From Nemopilema nomurai (Eukaryota; Cnidaria; Scyphozoa; Rhizostomeae; Rhizostomatidae), in the NCBI GenBank assembly GCA_003864495.1, contig ML133429.1, positions 434,001 to 498,000 of the forward strand: 64,000 bases of DNA, in the 5' to 3' direction. Of the stretch, positions 25,654-40,465 are shown in pieces. How positions within the stretch are numbered: position 1 is the first letter of the stretch; every line of letters begins with the position of its first letter. The notes beneath the pieces are model-generated. The model had not been told where the DNA came from, searched no databases, and saw only the letters and a list, made by a program, of their open reading frames with translations. The position numbers and the translations under genes are program-made.

Positions 25654-25961
25654 ATGGTATTAGCCATACAACACATTAAACCTCCACAGAGCATTGCACC
25701 GATCAAAAGCGATACACTTCATAATATCAATGATCAGTCGGCAAACCCTATAAACTTGTTGATAATTTGTTTATCAGAATCCTCATCTGTGTTTGATTAG
25801 TACCTTAGAGCTATACTTGATTTTGACATGTTTTCTGAGGTCAAGCTTTTGTGATCCTACACACTTCCACGTGAGGAATAATCTTCACAGAAGTCGTGCT
25901 CATTTAAATAATTAATTAACGTCAAAAATCTTACTTAACGTGTGCTGTCTTCGCTTTTCAG

Positions 25962-26068
25962 CCAGATCTGGTAAAGCTCTCGAATTCCAGTACGTGTCCT
26001 TTCAAGGTGTGGGAAACCGAACTTCAACTTCCTTCTTCAGTTCGCCCTGAAAAGACTAACCAGCTGTG
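25962..26068 (+). CDS. Possible isolated coding exon, unknown protein
   Basis: A good acceptor (TCGCTTTTCAG) and a strong donor (TG/GTGAGT) bound 107 bases. One frame is open through the whole stretch, starting PDLVKLSNSSTCPFKVWETE and continuing LQLPSSVRPEKTNQL, then leaving in phase 2. I do not recognise the family and cannot find partner exons. It enters in phase 0, which would fit the exon ending at 12703, but that link is speculative. Confidence 0.3.
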
Positions 26069-27420
26069 GTGAGTTCTTTACTTGTAACTTTATCATTGAT
26101 ATGGGTAGATTTCGCTTACAATACGTGCAGATATCCGACGCATCTTGCTCGAATGAAAAATTGTTGCTCTGATTTTCACGATTAGCTAACTTGCTCACAT
26201 GTTCGATTTTCCAGCAATATTCATTTAATGCATTCTAGCATTGTAACGGCACCGTTTAAGTTGAAGGCAAAAGAGGGTAACCCATAATCTTGACAGGGGT
26301 ACGGTATTATTGTAAAGAAATATGTGGTGATTTTATTTATACCGTATGCAGGCAGTTTGTTTTTTCAACTATTTTAGCCTTAGCTCGAATAACTTCTTTT
26401 GTCAGACCACAATCAAGCCTTTTCAAGGATTCTAATTTTGTTGATCTATGGTAACTTGTACTTTTGAGTGAACATGTTGAAGTATGTATTAGTATTAGCA
26501 GCAAATATAAATATGATTCTTCAAGGAACAGCAAAGCAATTATCATTTGGCAGTGCCATTCTGCTGTGGCCATTATACATTGTGGCATATGCATATGGCA
26601 AATTAGGCTTTCACATCTGCAGACATTTTAAGCGAAAGAATTGGACAAAAACGTATCCTGAGTTGTTTTCGTGTTTTTTCAACTGGCCCCGTAGAACAGA
26701 AATTATTGAATCTAACGTCATATCTTGGAAGCGTTATTGTTCAGAGCCAGGCTGGGATCCATGTAAAAACACCGAATATTAGATATGGCCTTGCGCCGAG
26801 AACAGGCAGTCAGCCAACCATCTTTACGTCAACGCGTAGTATTTTTTAGTTCTACGCCAGTACGCCATAGAAATTGTCAACTCCACGCCGCGTATCACCG
26901 GCGTACGTAACACGAACTCCACTCTGGTTCAGGGTACTGTTAGCAAAACCCAAAATATCCCCAACGTGTTTAAAAGCACTGAGCAATTCCCTTTTATTTC
27001 GCTTACCGCCAATCATCAGTACAACTGTAGGAATCATTACCATACAGTCCTCTCTAACGCAACCCTTTACCGACCACTGTGATAGCTCTTGCCCTATAAC
27101 ATTGGTCGTCTTACGTCAACGTTTGACGATAATTCTACGTGCGACCTTTTAAACTTTTACCAACATCAAAGATATCCCCAGCGTTTAGAAGAAGTCTACC
27201 TATAATAGCCATACCCTAGTGCTTTCTTGGCGCAAGGTCAACACGGAATCTCTCATTTCCCATTTACGAATGACCCGGTGCTTCCAGCACAGATGATAAA
27301 ATTATGATTCTCTATCCGTGAGCTCAGGCGATTGTCTGACGTTTATTCAGAATTCCAATGTGATCTACTGGAGGATCTGGGAAAATTTAATAAGAATCAC
27401 AGAGAGTGCAGGAAAATGAC
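26069..27420. other. Intergenic; weak decayed-coding signal on minus strand
   Basis: On the minus strand, 27043-26852 reads open (MVMIPTVVLMIGGKRNKREL, then LLSAFKHVGDILGF), and a related but interrupted segment lies at about 27240-27120. Both share GGGGATATxTT and CGTTGACGTAA. This may be a decayed repeated domain. No gene is called. Confidence 0.3.
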
Positions 27421-27492
27421 CGACCCGAGCGAGACTCGAACTCACGACCCCTGACTTTGTACGCCAAGTGCTCTACCGCTGAGCTATCGGTC
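27421..27492 (-). repeat. tRNA-like sequence (tRNA pseudogene or SINE head)
   Basis: On the minus strand it reads GACCGATAGCTCAGCGGTAG (A box), then a T arm with GTGAG TTCGAGT CTCGC (B box GAGTTCGAGTCTCGC), and TCGGGTC. D arm and T arm fold well. The 5' acceptor strand appears one C short of pairing fully with TCGGGTC, and the anticodon arm pairs only with G-T pairs, so no isotype is assigned. A second partial copy lies at 38911-38950, pointing to a tRNA-derived repeat family. Confidence 0.6.
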
Positions 27493-30400
27493 AGTCAGCA
27501 GCACTCGAGGCCAAGCCATTTATCCGCACTGCCCCTCTCTTTTTCCGATTGCACAGGGGAGCCGTCAAAGCTCCATCGCAATGTGCAGAGGACCTGTTGA
27601 ATGAGAGAGGACTGCCCACACCAGAGAGAAAACTTAATACTGATAACTTTGTTCTTGCGTCAAATGAGCGGAGATTTCCTAAAAATCACTGGACAACATG
27701 GCTGGTATCTATCACCATTTTGTGCAGTAGATTCTCGAATATTGTCTCACGCCTTGGGTCGGAACGATCTCTAATTTGATTAGGAAGAGTAGGAAGCGAC
27801 TCGGACAGTCAAAAGATTTTGCAGAATGCTATATCTGGCACCACGGAACCCAAAGACCTTCAGTACTTAAAGCAAAGAGCTTATTAACTTCAAATCATTG
27901 TAGTATTTCTGTAGGGGTATTAGATACAAAGGAGGAAAGCTACTTTTTCTATAGAGGTGTTGTGCACATTCACGCAAAATTTGTTCGTAAGCAGTGTGAA
28001 ACGTTGGACAAATCGAAAACGCCTGATTGAGTAAGCAGTAACAATAACGCAAAGGCAGTATTCGATGCTCGTGTGGCATACAGCGGTGATTTCGTTAAAG
28101 TTTGTTTATGCCACCGTGAAATTGCCTTGCAGATACCTGATTTGCATGGTGGAAATTCGTATGATGAATTAAGAAAGCATTCTCGCCGGCATCGATCAAC
28201 AATATCACAGTGGTCGATGCATATTCTGCTGTTTTCGTTCTAAAATGTCAACATTGGATTCGATGCATAATTCTTGTAGACAGTGAGAAATGGGCAAGCA
28301 TATAATAAAAGGATGCCTTCAATTAAACCACGCAGAAGGTTTTGATTTTCGTAAGAGAAGTCTCTTAAAAAAGGCATTAGACTGTGGGAGAGATCCACGC
28401 CTCTCGTAAGAGCTAATCGCTTCCAACTCCAAATCCCACCTGCTTTTTAGTGTTACAACAAACAACAGGCATGTTTTTGTATGTTTTGGTCACGTGAACG
28501 TCGGAGATGTATCCTTTGTTGGCCAAGCTGACGGAAACACACATGCAAGATTGCAGCCGATCGCGCCGGTGCCAAGTATCATACTGATTAGTCTGGTTTA
28601 ATGCCTGTGACGTCAACCTTGTTCTTCAATTTTTTAAGGAAATCGAATTGACATGCCCTCCACGCTCCTATTGAGCACGTGATTTGAATAATCCAATCAG
28701 CAGCGGGCTCGATCGATTTACCTAATTGTCCGAGTCTCGATATTCTTAAAGTTTTTTCGACTTTGAGCCTGAGATTATTCTTAAATTATTCTGGCTTGAG
28801 ATCAAACAAAGTGTAAATTTGCCTTGAGATCAAACAAAAGTACCAACTCTTTTCTCGTGTGTTGCGACATCATAAATTGCAACAAGAACAAACAGAACAA
28901 CGTCAAAATTACAGGCTTTTGCTTTGGGAGAAAACTCAGGTTACTGAGAATTTTTAATCTTGATGAAGGTTGAGCCTGGCAGTATTCTTAAATTATAGCA
29001 ATTTTGAGCCTCAATATTCTTATAGACTTTATTCTTATCAAAAATGTGTAATTGCAAAAGTCATCGCAAGGACTCTGGGTTTGGCCATCTGCTCTAGCTG
29101 ATAGGAATGATTTCGAAACCACGATGCTAGGCCCTGGACGTTAGTGGCGTGCTTGAATATAAATGAGTGTTTATTATTCTTCCAGGTCAGCTGCCATATT
29201 TCTGTCCGTTCGCGGCGGAACTGTGCAGAATGTAATTAAGAAAATTCACTGAAACACACACAGTCTTCTCGAATCCGAAAACTGATAATAATAAAAGTTC
29301 TGCAAAGAGAATTATTTATGACATGAGAAGGTGTTTGTAGTGTGTCTAGAACAAGGTACTGACGTAGAGAAGACACTTCGAAGTGAATGCTTCTCAGTGG
29401 ATAGTTCCAGTACTCTACCAAAACACTCTCAAGCGACTATAACGAATTTAATTAAAAGCAGAGATAATGAATTTTTCGGGCTAATTAAAGGCTCGATTGT
29501 GGAGAGGGCCATTTAGAGAGGTAGTTTATTTAGTCGAAAATCAAAAGAGTTCTAATTGCTTTTATTGCATACAGTCCTTCCCGAAAGCAATCGTATTTTC
29601 GTTAGCAAAGGCAGTCAAATGACTGCTGCAGATGGCGAGGATGAGTTGTATAGCTAGAAATTAGGATGGCTTATTTGAATTTAATTCGGAATATAAGGGG
29701 GGCTTTAAAGGGACATGTCCGCGCATCAATTCCATAAAGGATGACTGCTAATCATCTTCATTGCTCTCGTCCTCCTCCGTTGAAGGTATTTAACATGTAG
29801 GCAGCGCTTCGTGCATCTTCCGCCATTGCTCGAGACACCGCGTTTTGTATATCTAATTCACGCAGGCTGTCCCGCACAGAACACTTGTTTAATGTTACGT
29901 GACCCAGCCCCTTTATGGTGTAATAGGACACGTGTATACAATCACATGTCATATCACGTTTTAGCTATCAATCAATGTCACATCACGTGTTAACATATAT
30001 AAGAATTTTTAATTGATTAGAGAGGGAGTTTTAGTGTAATTAAAGAGTACACAAAATGTATTGAGTGCGTTGTCTTTGCCTCTCGCTCTTTAAGATGTAA
30101 CGGTGTAGGGGTAGGCAGAGCTACAAGAGATGCTTTGAAGATAAACTGACGGTGGGTTTGGAGTGGCAAAGTCTTTATAGCGAGTTATTTGGGCATAATT
30201 ATGCATGCTTGTCTCGATGACTGCTATAGTTCTGGGAATTCTCCAATCGCTCCTAATGTTTTGATACAACGATGCGTTCTAACTCCCTTTCTTCTTCGTG
30301 CTGCTTCAACAGATGACAATGTCACGGAAACGTATCAGGGCTTTCCCCAGCTCAAAAGATCCATGTGTAATGAAACGATAGATGTGTTTAACTATGCAAA

Positions 30401-31145
30401 TATCTGCAATATTCGTGTTTGGTAACAACTGCTAAAATGCGAGAAATCTGTTTATCGTTTTTCACATCAAACAAAATATTTTCTTAAACGGAAAAGAAGC
30501 GTATAATAAGGCATTATGTAGTCTGTGCTGTGTATTCAGGCTGTAACTGATCACGTGAAACAGATTCGCAAGTGCCTTGAACTTGCAAGCCACAATAAAG
30601 GTGATATGGCAAATGGACGATGAGTAGCCTTGCTCACATCAGCAACATATCTGACAGAGAAAAACACTTGCTACTCTCAACATGGTCAATTGTAGCAGCT
30701 ATTCACCCATTGACGGAGGGTTTCTCATCTAAGATTTTCAACGCTACGCGTGTAGAACACTTTCAGAGACTCATACGTTTGACTTTCAGCTCGACATTTG
30801 ATGTTCTGTTGAAGAAACCTTCAACTTTGTGATTGACACGATCCTATCTATTTAATGGAAACTTCCGTACCCTAAAGAGAGGCCGTGCCTCGAAAGCAAA
30901 TCACGGCCTAGTAAGAAACAAAAAATCACTTGTTGGCAATGAAACAACTTGCACCCGACTGACCATAGTTTTCCATATGAAGTACCACAATGTCCCATTC
31001 TGGGCTTTTTCTGCTCACTGAAATTGTTCATTACATCAAATGTCATTTCTTTTTCTTATAAGCATACAAAATCATTCTTGCTAAGATGTAAGTTTATAGC
31101 TTGTTTCCATTCTGCTTTTAGGATCAAAACAACAGATTTTTAGGC
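27493..31145. other. Intergenic upstream of the plus-strand receptor
   Basis: No supportable gene. The last few hundred bases before 31146 should include the receptor promoter and 5' untranslated region, but I cannot place a start site. Confidence 0.35.
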
Positions 31146-35284
<4,139 letters not shown>

Positions 35285-36298
35285 ATGTTCGTTCTGCGGA
35301 TTCACAAGCAGGACTTTATTGTCAATATTAGACTGATAGATGCAAAGAGTGACCGAGGTTCTCGCAATAATACTAATGTTGATATTGGGAGATATTACCT
35401 TCAATTGTGAAGGACCATATTTACCACTGGCTTCTCCATTTAGGCCTTTGACAGGTCTTCGTTGATGGATATCACTACCAAATTATCCTCCTTTTGGAAG
35501 TGGATTCTGATTCTAATTGTTAAAGACATCTCTGGAACTTTGAGGGTGTCAAGTTGTAAGGACAACACTCCCAAGGAAGGACACTGTAGCTTATTATTAC
35601 ACGGGCGATGCCACTGGCGAAGTTGCTACAATCTCTGCTAAAAGTCTTGGAACATTTGCTCTAATTTATGCATCGCGCAAGGTGCTAAACCCCTTCGCCC
35701 CACAAACAATTTTGTGTAGCGCAAAAGTGAAGTATTCTCATATACAACATTGTTTGAGCAGTCAAGGGGGGTGCAGCTACCAAGGAGATACCAAAGTAGA
35801 ACGGGGGGAACAGAATCATAAATAACTCACGGTGTTCCAACTACTTTTAGCAGAGATTGTAGTTCCATCGTCGCAACATTCAGAATAAAGCATTCAGTTC
35901 AGCAGTTTCGTTGTTTTGTAGATAGTTTCTAAAATCGACACAGACATAATGATTACATCAAGTACAGATACAGTTATATAAATTTAATTGATTTTTTTTC
36001 TCTAAAGCTTAAGATCCCATGTATTTTTTCTGAAAACAGAGTTGGGGAGCTCACGTATTAAACACCAAATCTATTTATTTACAAGGCTTCTCCTGCAAGC
36101 TCTATGTCGTGGATGTTCTATAACTTATTCAGGTTCATGGCACTCACTGTATCTTTCGGCATCCTCGAAACAAATCCCATCCGGCTAAACGTTACTTTGT
36201 TTACACGGCACTTTGTTTCTACATTTTGTTACATTGGTAAAACGAAATAAGCAAAGCCTGTCGGCATCTCCATTGCAGGCAACTAGTAATGAAGCTCT
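35285..36298. other. 3' flank of plus-strand receptor
   Basis: Likely 3' untranslated region, with a candidate poly(A) signal AATAAA at 35884-35889, about 600 bases after the stop codon. No gene is seen. Confidence 0.45.
35884..35889 (+). promoter_or_regulatory. Candidate poly(A) signal of plus-strand receptor
   Basis: AATAAA on the coding strand about 600 bases past the stop. Position is plausible but no cleavage site is proven. Confidence 0.35.
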
Positions 36299-36900
36299 TT
36301 CTGATGAGTAATGTTTAAAACACAGGCAATGTTTGTAATGTATGCATTACATGCAATGTTTGTTATGTGTGTGAAATGCATGCAATTTCTGTAATGTTCG
36401 AAACATATGCAGTGTTTGTAATGTTTGAAACACATGCAATGCTTTTGAAACACATGCAATGTTTGCAATGTTTGAAGCACACGCAATGTTTATAATGTGT
36501 GCATTGCATGCAATGTTTGCAATATTCGAAACACATGCAGTGTTTATAATGTTTGAAACACATGCAATGCTTTTGAAACACATGCAATGTTTGCAATGTT
36601 TGAAACACACGCAATGTTTATAATGTGTGCATTGCATGCAATGTTTGCAATATTCGAAACACATGCAGTGTTTATAATGTTTGAAACACATGCAATGCTT
36701 TTGAAACACATGCAATGTTTGCAATGTTTGAAACACACGCAATGTTTATAATGTGTGCATTGCATGCAATGTTTGCAATATTCGAAACACATGCAGTGTT
36801 TATAATGTTTGAAACACATGCAATGCTCTTGAAACACATGCAGTGTTTGTAATGTTTGAAACACATGCAATATTTTTAGTGTGTGTAATACACATTAGAT
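36299..36900 (-). repeat. Minisatellite with 128-bp higher-order unit
   Basis: Short units like GAAACACATGCAATGTTT, about 16-18 bases, are arranged in a higher-order repeat. The marker ACGCAATGTTTATAATGTGT starts at 36481, 36609 and 36737, exactly 128 bases apart. The array gives several overlapping Cys-His-Lys-rich open frames on the minus strand, which are repeat artefacts. Confidence 0.88.
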
Positions 36901-37244
36901 GCTAGTAAAGTTTGCTTGTTTACTGTTTAAAACATATGCAATGTTTACAATTTATGTCCTGGTGGGTCAGTTTAGTCATGTTATCGCTACATGTACAACG
37001 ATTCCTTACTTGACTTTGAGAATGATACCAAAACGTATTAATCCGCTGCTTTACCACGCTGTAGTGACGTCTCTATGCACTAGTTATTTGTTCAGTTTAT
37101 GACCGTTTTGTTAAATTTAGATAATACAAGCAGCACCATTTCCATCATTTAATGCATCAAACCATTTCCTGTTTTGTATTTCAGGCAACCTAAGTTTCTA
37201 CTTGCATTGTTCTAAGGAAACAATGTTTACCTAATGTTTCACAG

Positions 37245-37404
37245 GTGCTGGGGCATTTGAAACACAGCGCAAAGACAAGTACGTTTCCCTCATGAAGTAC
37301 TTTATCTTCATATTGAACTTTTTAGACGCATGGATGCCTCCCCTGTTCATACCCCTTTTCGTATGTGGTGTTGCAATAGTACACACGCGTTTCAATCAAT
37401 AAGC
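37245..37404 (+). other. Possible tetraspanin-like first-helix exon or relic
   Basis: After an acceptor (TGTTTCACAG) one frame reads AGAFETQRKDKYVSLMKYFI, then FILNFLDAWMPPLFIPLF. MKYFIFILNF resembles the first membrane helix of tetraspanins. A GTATGT donor occurs at 37361; otherwise the frame stops at 37404. The helix text diverges after NFL and no neighbouring exon is found, so it is at best a fragment. Confidence 0.2.
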
Positions 37405-37566
37405 GAAAAAGCACTATATTTGAAACATTTCTGACACGCAAACGCTTTTGATTCAATGAACAATCAGAGAACTGTTTCCTTTTCATAAGGTGGTATTTAG
37501 GTTAATTTTTTATTTGACTGAATTTGCGATGTGAGGTTTATAACATCCTGAACTCCCTTTCTCTTA

Positions 37567-37590
37567 CCCCCCCCCCCCCCCCCCCCCCCC
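37567..37590 (+). repeat. C24 homopolymer
   Basis: An unbroken run of 24 C. Its true length is uncertain, as for any long homopolymer. Confidence 0.9.
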
Positions 37591-38527
37591 TCCTTCCAAT
37601 TTTGACCTTGCTACTTTTGCACTGATTATAAGAGTTGCTACTTTTGCACAGAGCAAAGGCTGTTGTAATGTAATGAGAAAGGGGCTCGGCATACCTATGC
37701 GAGTACATCATTGCACCTTCGAAGGGGAATAGCAAAGAAATATGTAATAGAAATACGTTTACAAATTGGTTTTGTAAATAGTTCCGATATATTCATGCTC
37801 TTAAGAAAGTCAAGTCTTGAATATCTAATCTGCACAGTTCGAAGGTTCTCCACAGAAAACGTCAATGGGCCTTAACGAATTTTTCTTGACAAAGCAAGTG
37901 TACGACTGGTAAAACTATTAGATTTGGTTGAAGGATGTACTTTTGCTTTTCTGTCAACTCTCTCGTCGACAACGGGATGACGCTTTTAATTTTGTTGCCC
38001 TTACTGGCACTCGCTTTAGAGGACGTGGGGCCCACATTCTGACAGAAGAATACTTGGGTATTGCCACAGTATGAGACACAATCAAGAGAAAAGCAAAGTT
38101 AAGAGGCTTGCCTGTTATCTTTGTCAGTAGTCCCTGGTTGGAAGGACTAAGGCTATTTGCCCAGCTTCAACAAATGAGCTTGAAAAGAGTTAAGCTCGAC
38201 TGTGCTTGTGTTTTAAAAAGGAGGGGATGCCCAGGTCCAGTTAGGTATGGTAAGATAAAAATTGGGCTGGAAGTAAAATATTGATGTTCCTCGTTTGAAC
38301 GACCCGTGAAAAATAACCCATAATGAAAAATGGCCTACCACTTTCATTTCCATTTCATTATTTAGTTGCGATGTGTTTCTGGCAACTTATTTATCAAAAC
38401 ATGTAGCAGGACTGGGAAACTAAACATTCGATTTTGCACATTTGTTTTGAACGGTGTTTTATCGTGTTCATTACTACAAATGACTTCGAGACAAAATGAC
38501 CAATCACAGGGAAAAGGGATGGCTTTA

Positions 38528-38715
38528 GACGGGAACAGCATGGGACAAAAACAACATGGGGCAAAAACAACATGGAACAAAAGCAATGTTGTGCAAAAAC
38601 AGCTTGGGGCAAGAACAACTTAGGACAGAAATGCCCTTGGACTGGGACAATTTTTAGACTGGGACAATTTCTAGACTGGGGCAGTTTCAGACAGAAACAG
38701 CATTGAACAGGGGCA
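38528..38715 (+). repeat. Degenerate minisatellite (ACATGGGGCAAAAACA-like)
   Basis: About nine imperfect units of 15-23 bases, such as ACATGGGACAAAAACA, GCTTGGGGCAAGAACA and GACTGGGACAATTTTTA. Units become more divergent to the right. Confidence 0.6.
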
Positions 38716-38910
38716 CCTTAGAATCAGGAACGATTTTTTACGGTGACAACTGGATATCTTTACTTAACGAAAGCCTTAATTAGTGTCTATACAAAAAAGT
38801 TTCGTCTTTAAGAATTTCTGGTCAATGTTGTGTGTTGGCAAAAAGAAGTTACGTCAAAAATCTGCGAGAAAGAAGGCATTAAGCCGGCAGTATTGAATTT
38901 TGTAGAAAAT

Positions 38911-38950
38911 GGGGAAAAATAACCGACCCGAGGGAGACTCGAACTCACGA
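38911..38950 (-). repeat. Partial copy of the tRNA-like repeat
   Basis: CCGACCCGAGGGAGACTCGA, followed by ACTCACGA, matches the T-arm and acceptor half of the element at 27421-27492 with one difference. The flanking GGAAAA is also shared, which favours a dispersed repeat over an independent tRNA gene. Confidence 0.55.
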
Positions 38951-39715
38951 CTTTTGTCTTAAGGTTACGGATAACGTTTTCTGGATGAAAATATCCATTT
39001 TTCGATTTCTTCACATTCTGGTAGCCGAATAAATAAGGAACATAATGATACCATGTTTTAAACTAGAAGTAGTTTTGAATTGTTGTCTTTATTTCAAAAC
39101 GCTAATTGGTCTTAAAAGCCCAAACTACTTGACCCCGATTACATTGTTGGTAACATGATCCCGATGCGTAACTTGAAAGTGCTATTAGTAAAATCCCGTT
39201 TTCACAAAGGTATGAAAAAGCTATTGTGTTCATAAGGAGCCAATCGAATAGCTCGAAAATTTGCACACGGCCAGCGCAGATGTTGGGCAACCAAAGTGAG
39301 TTTCAAAATTTTTTATTTGCTCTGGTCCGTCTTTTATACCCAAATACAGCTGCGGGAAGGTGGAAAAAATTGTTTGCCAATTTTTGACGGGTTATTGTTT
39401 TCAAGACGAGGAGGAATTTAAAAATCTGAGACACACTTTGGTAGCTTAAGATCTGCACTTCCTGCTGGTAAAAGTCAGATTTTATTACCTCAAACGCAAG
39501 GGTACAAAATAGCTTTTAAAGTTGGTACACTCGTTTGAGCAATAAATTCGCTTGGAAAATATAATTTAACATTATTTGCCAATAATGTTGATCTAGCTGA
39601 ATACACCATAATCTTGTGCATCGAATGATATATAGTTTACCCAGATTCCTTGAACAGTTTGGCCTTTAGAAAGGAAAAACCAATTTTCGTGTTGAAAACT
39701 TTTACCGTAATTTTA
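38951..39715. other. Intergenic, no gene recognised
   Basis: No coding or repeat structure that I can support. Confidence 0.4.
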
Positions 39716-39850
39716 AAATACCCAAGGCTAGACATGGTTGGAAGCTCATACGAAAAACATTGCATTCAAAATAAGTTGCCGGAGAATTTTTTGATCGAGG
39801 AATCCCAAGCTAGCGAGGGTTTAAATTCTTCCCTAATGCATGATTGCATG
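39716..39850 (+). pseudogene. Relic of a CALHM-like last exon
   Basis: The stretch reads YPRLDMVGSSYEKHCIQNKL, then PENFLIEESQASEGLNSSLM. It parallels the tail of the intact gene at 42726-42849 (YPRLDMIGNSSEKHCIQNML, then PKNFVIEEAQASEGPTSSLM). Sequence before it does not match the start of that exon, and no helices are found upstream. It is therefore a broken tandem copy 5' of the working gene. Its frame is still open, so decay is recent or the tail is used elsewhere. Confidence 0.7.
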
Positions 39851-40465
39851 ATTCAAATCCATCTAAAACTGCGTGTTAAAAGTTCGTTCTTGGTTATGTC
39901 CCCAAACACGCTCTGCTTCATCTTTGACCATTTCTCGAAGGTTGATTGGTATAAATAAATAACTTTCAACTTTTCACATCTTCATGGTCTTTCAGTCTTC
40001 GGCGCAGACATTTCGCGAACGAAATGAAGATAAAAACTTGCAAAGTTGACTTTATCCAAAGAAATCCATATCTTTTCGAGAAACTTAGACTCGCTCGCAG
40101 CTCGATTTTTGCAGATTGCCGATCACTGTTACTTTCGTATCATACGAAAATGGCGAAAAACAACTTTGGCTTCTAGGTTCAGCGCGCAATGCATGATGGT
40201 AGACATGCGTTCTTTAAGACTTGCTTCTTGGAAAATAATCCATCTCATAACAATAGTAGTAACCTGTTCGATCAGGTTTCGAGTTGTAATTTGATCTGAC
40301 TATGAAATCAGTTACAAAAAGGCAACTGACTGAGATCCCAATATCCGGTTGATGAAGAGGAGACTGCCTAAACCGTGGTTCGATAAAAAAGCACAAAATA
40401 CACTGTTTAGTACTGTCTTCAGGCACTTTTTGAAACACAGTTTGAAATCAGCGAACGTTTGAAAC

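Larger units (their letters stand above)
36901..38520. other. Intergenic with a possible exon relic and a poly(C) tract
   Basis: Apart from the candidate at 37245-37404 and the C24 run at 37567-37590 no structure is seen. Confidence 0.35.

Noticed and set aside
26852..27240. Decayed von Willebrand A-like domain on the minus strand
   Set aside because: The resemblance (VVLMIGGKRNK) is too weak, and the metal-binding DxSxS motif is not seen.
27421..27492. Functional tRNA gene
   Set aside because: The acceptor stem is one base out of register, the anticodon arm is poor, and a second partial copy exists, so it is listed as a tRNA-like repeat.
36283..36870. Several Cys-His-Lys-rich minus-strand open frames
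   Set aside because: They are produced by the minisatellite whose units lack stops in that frame; no start context or splice support.
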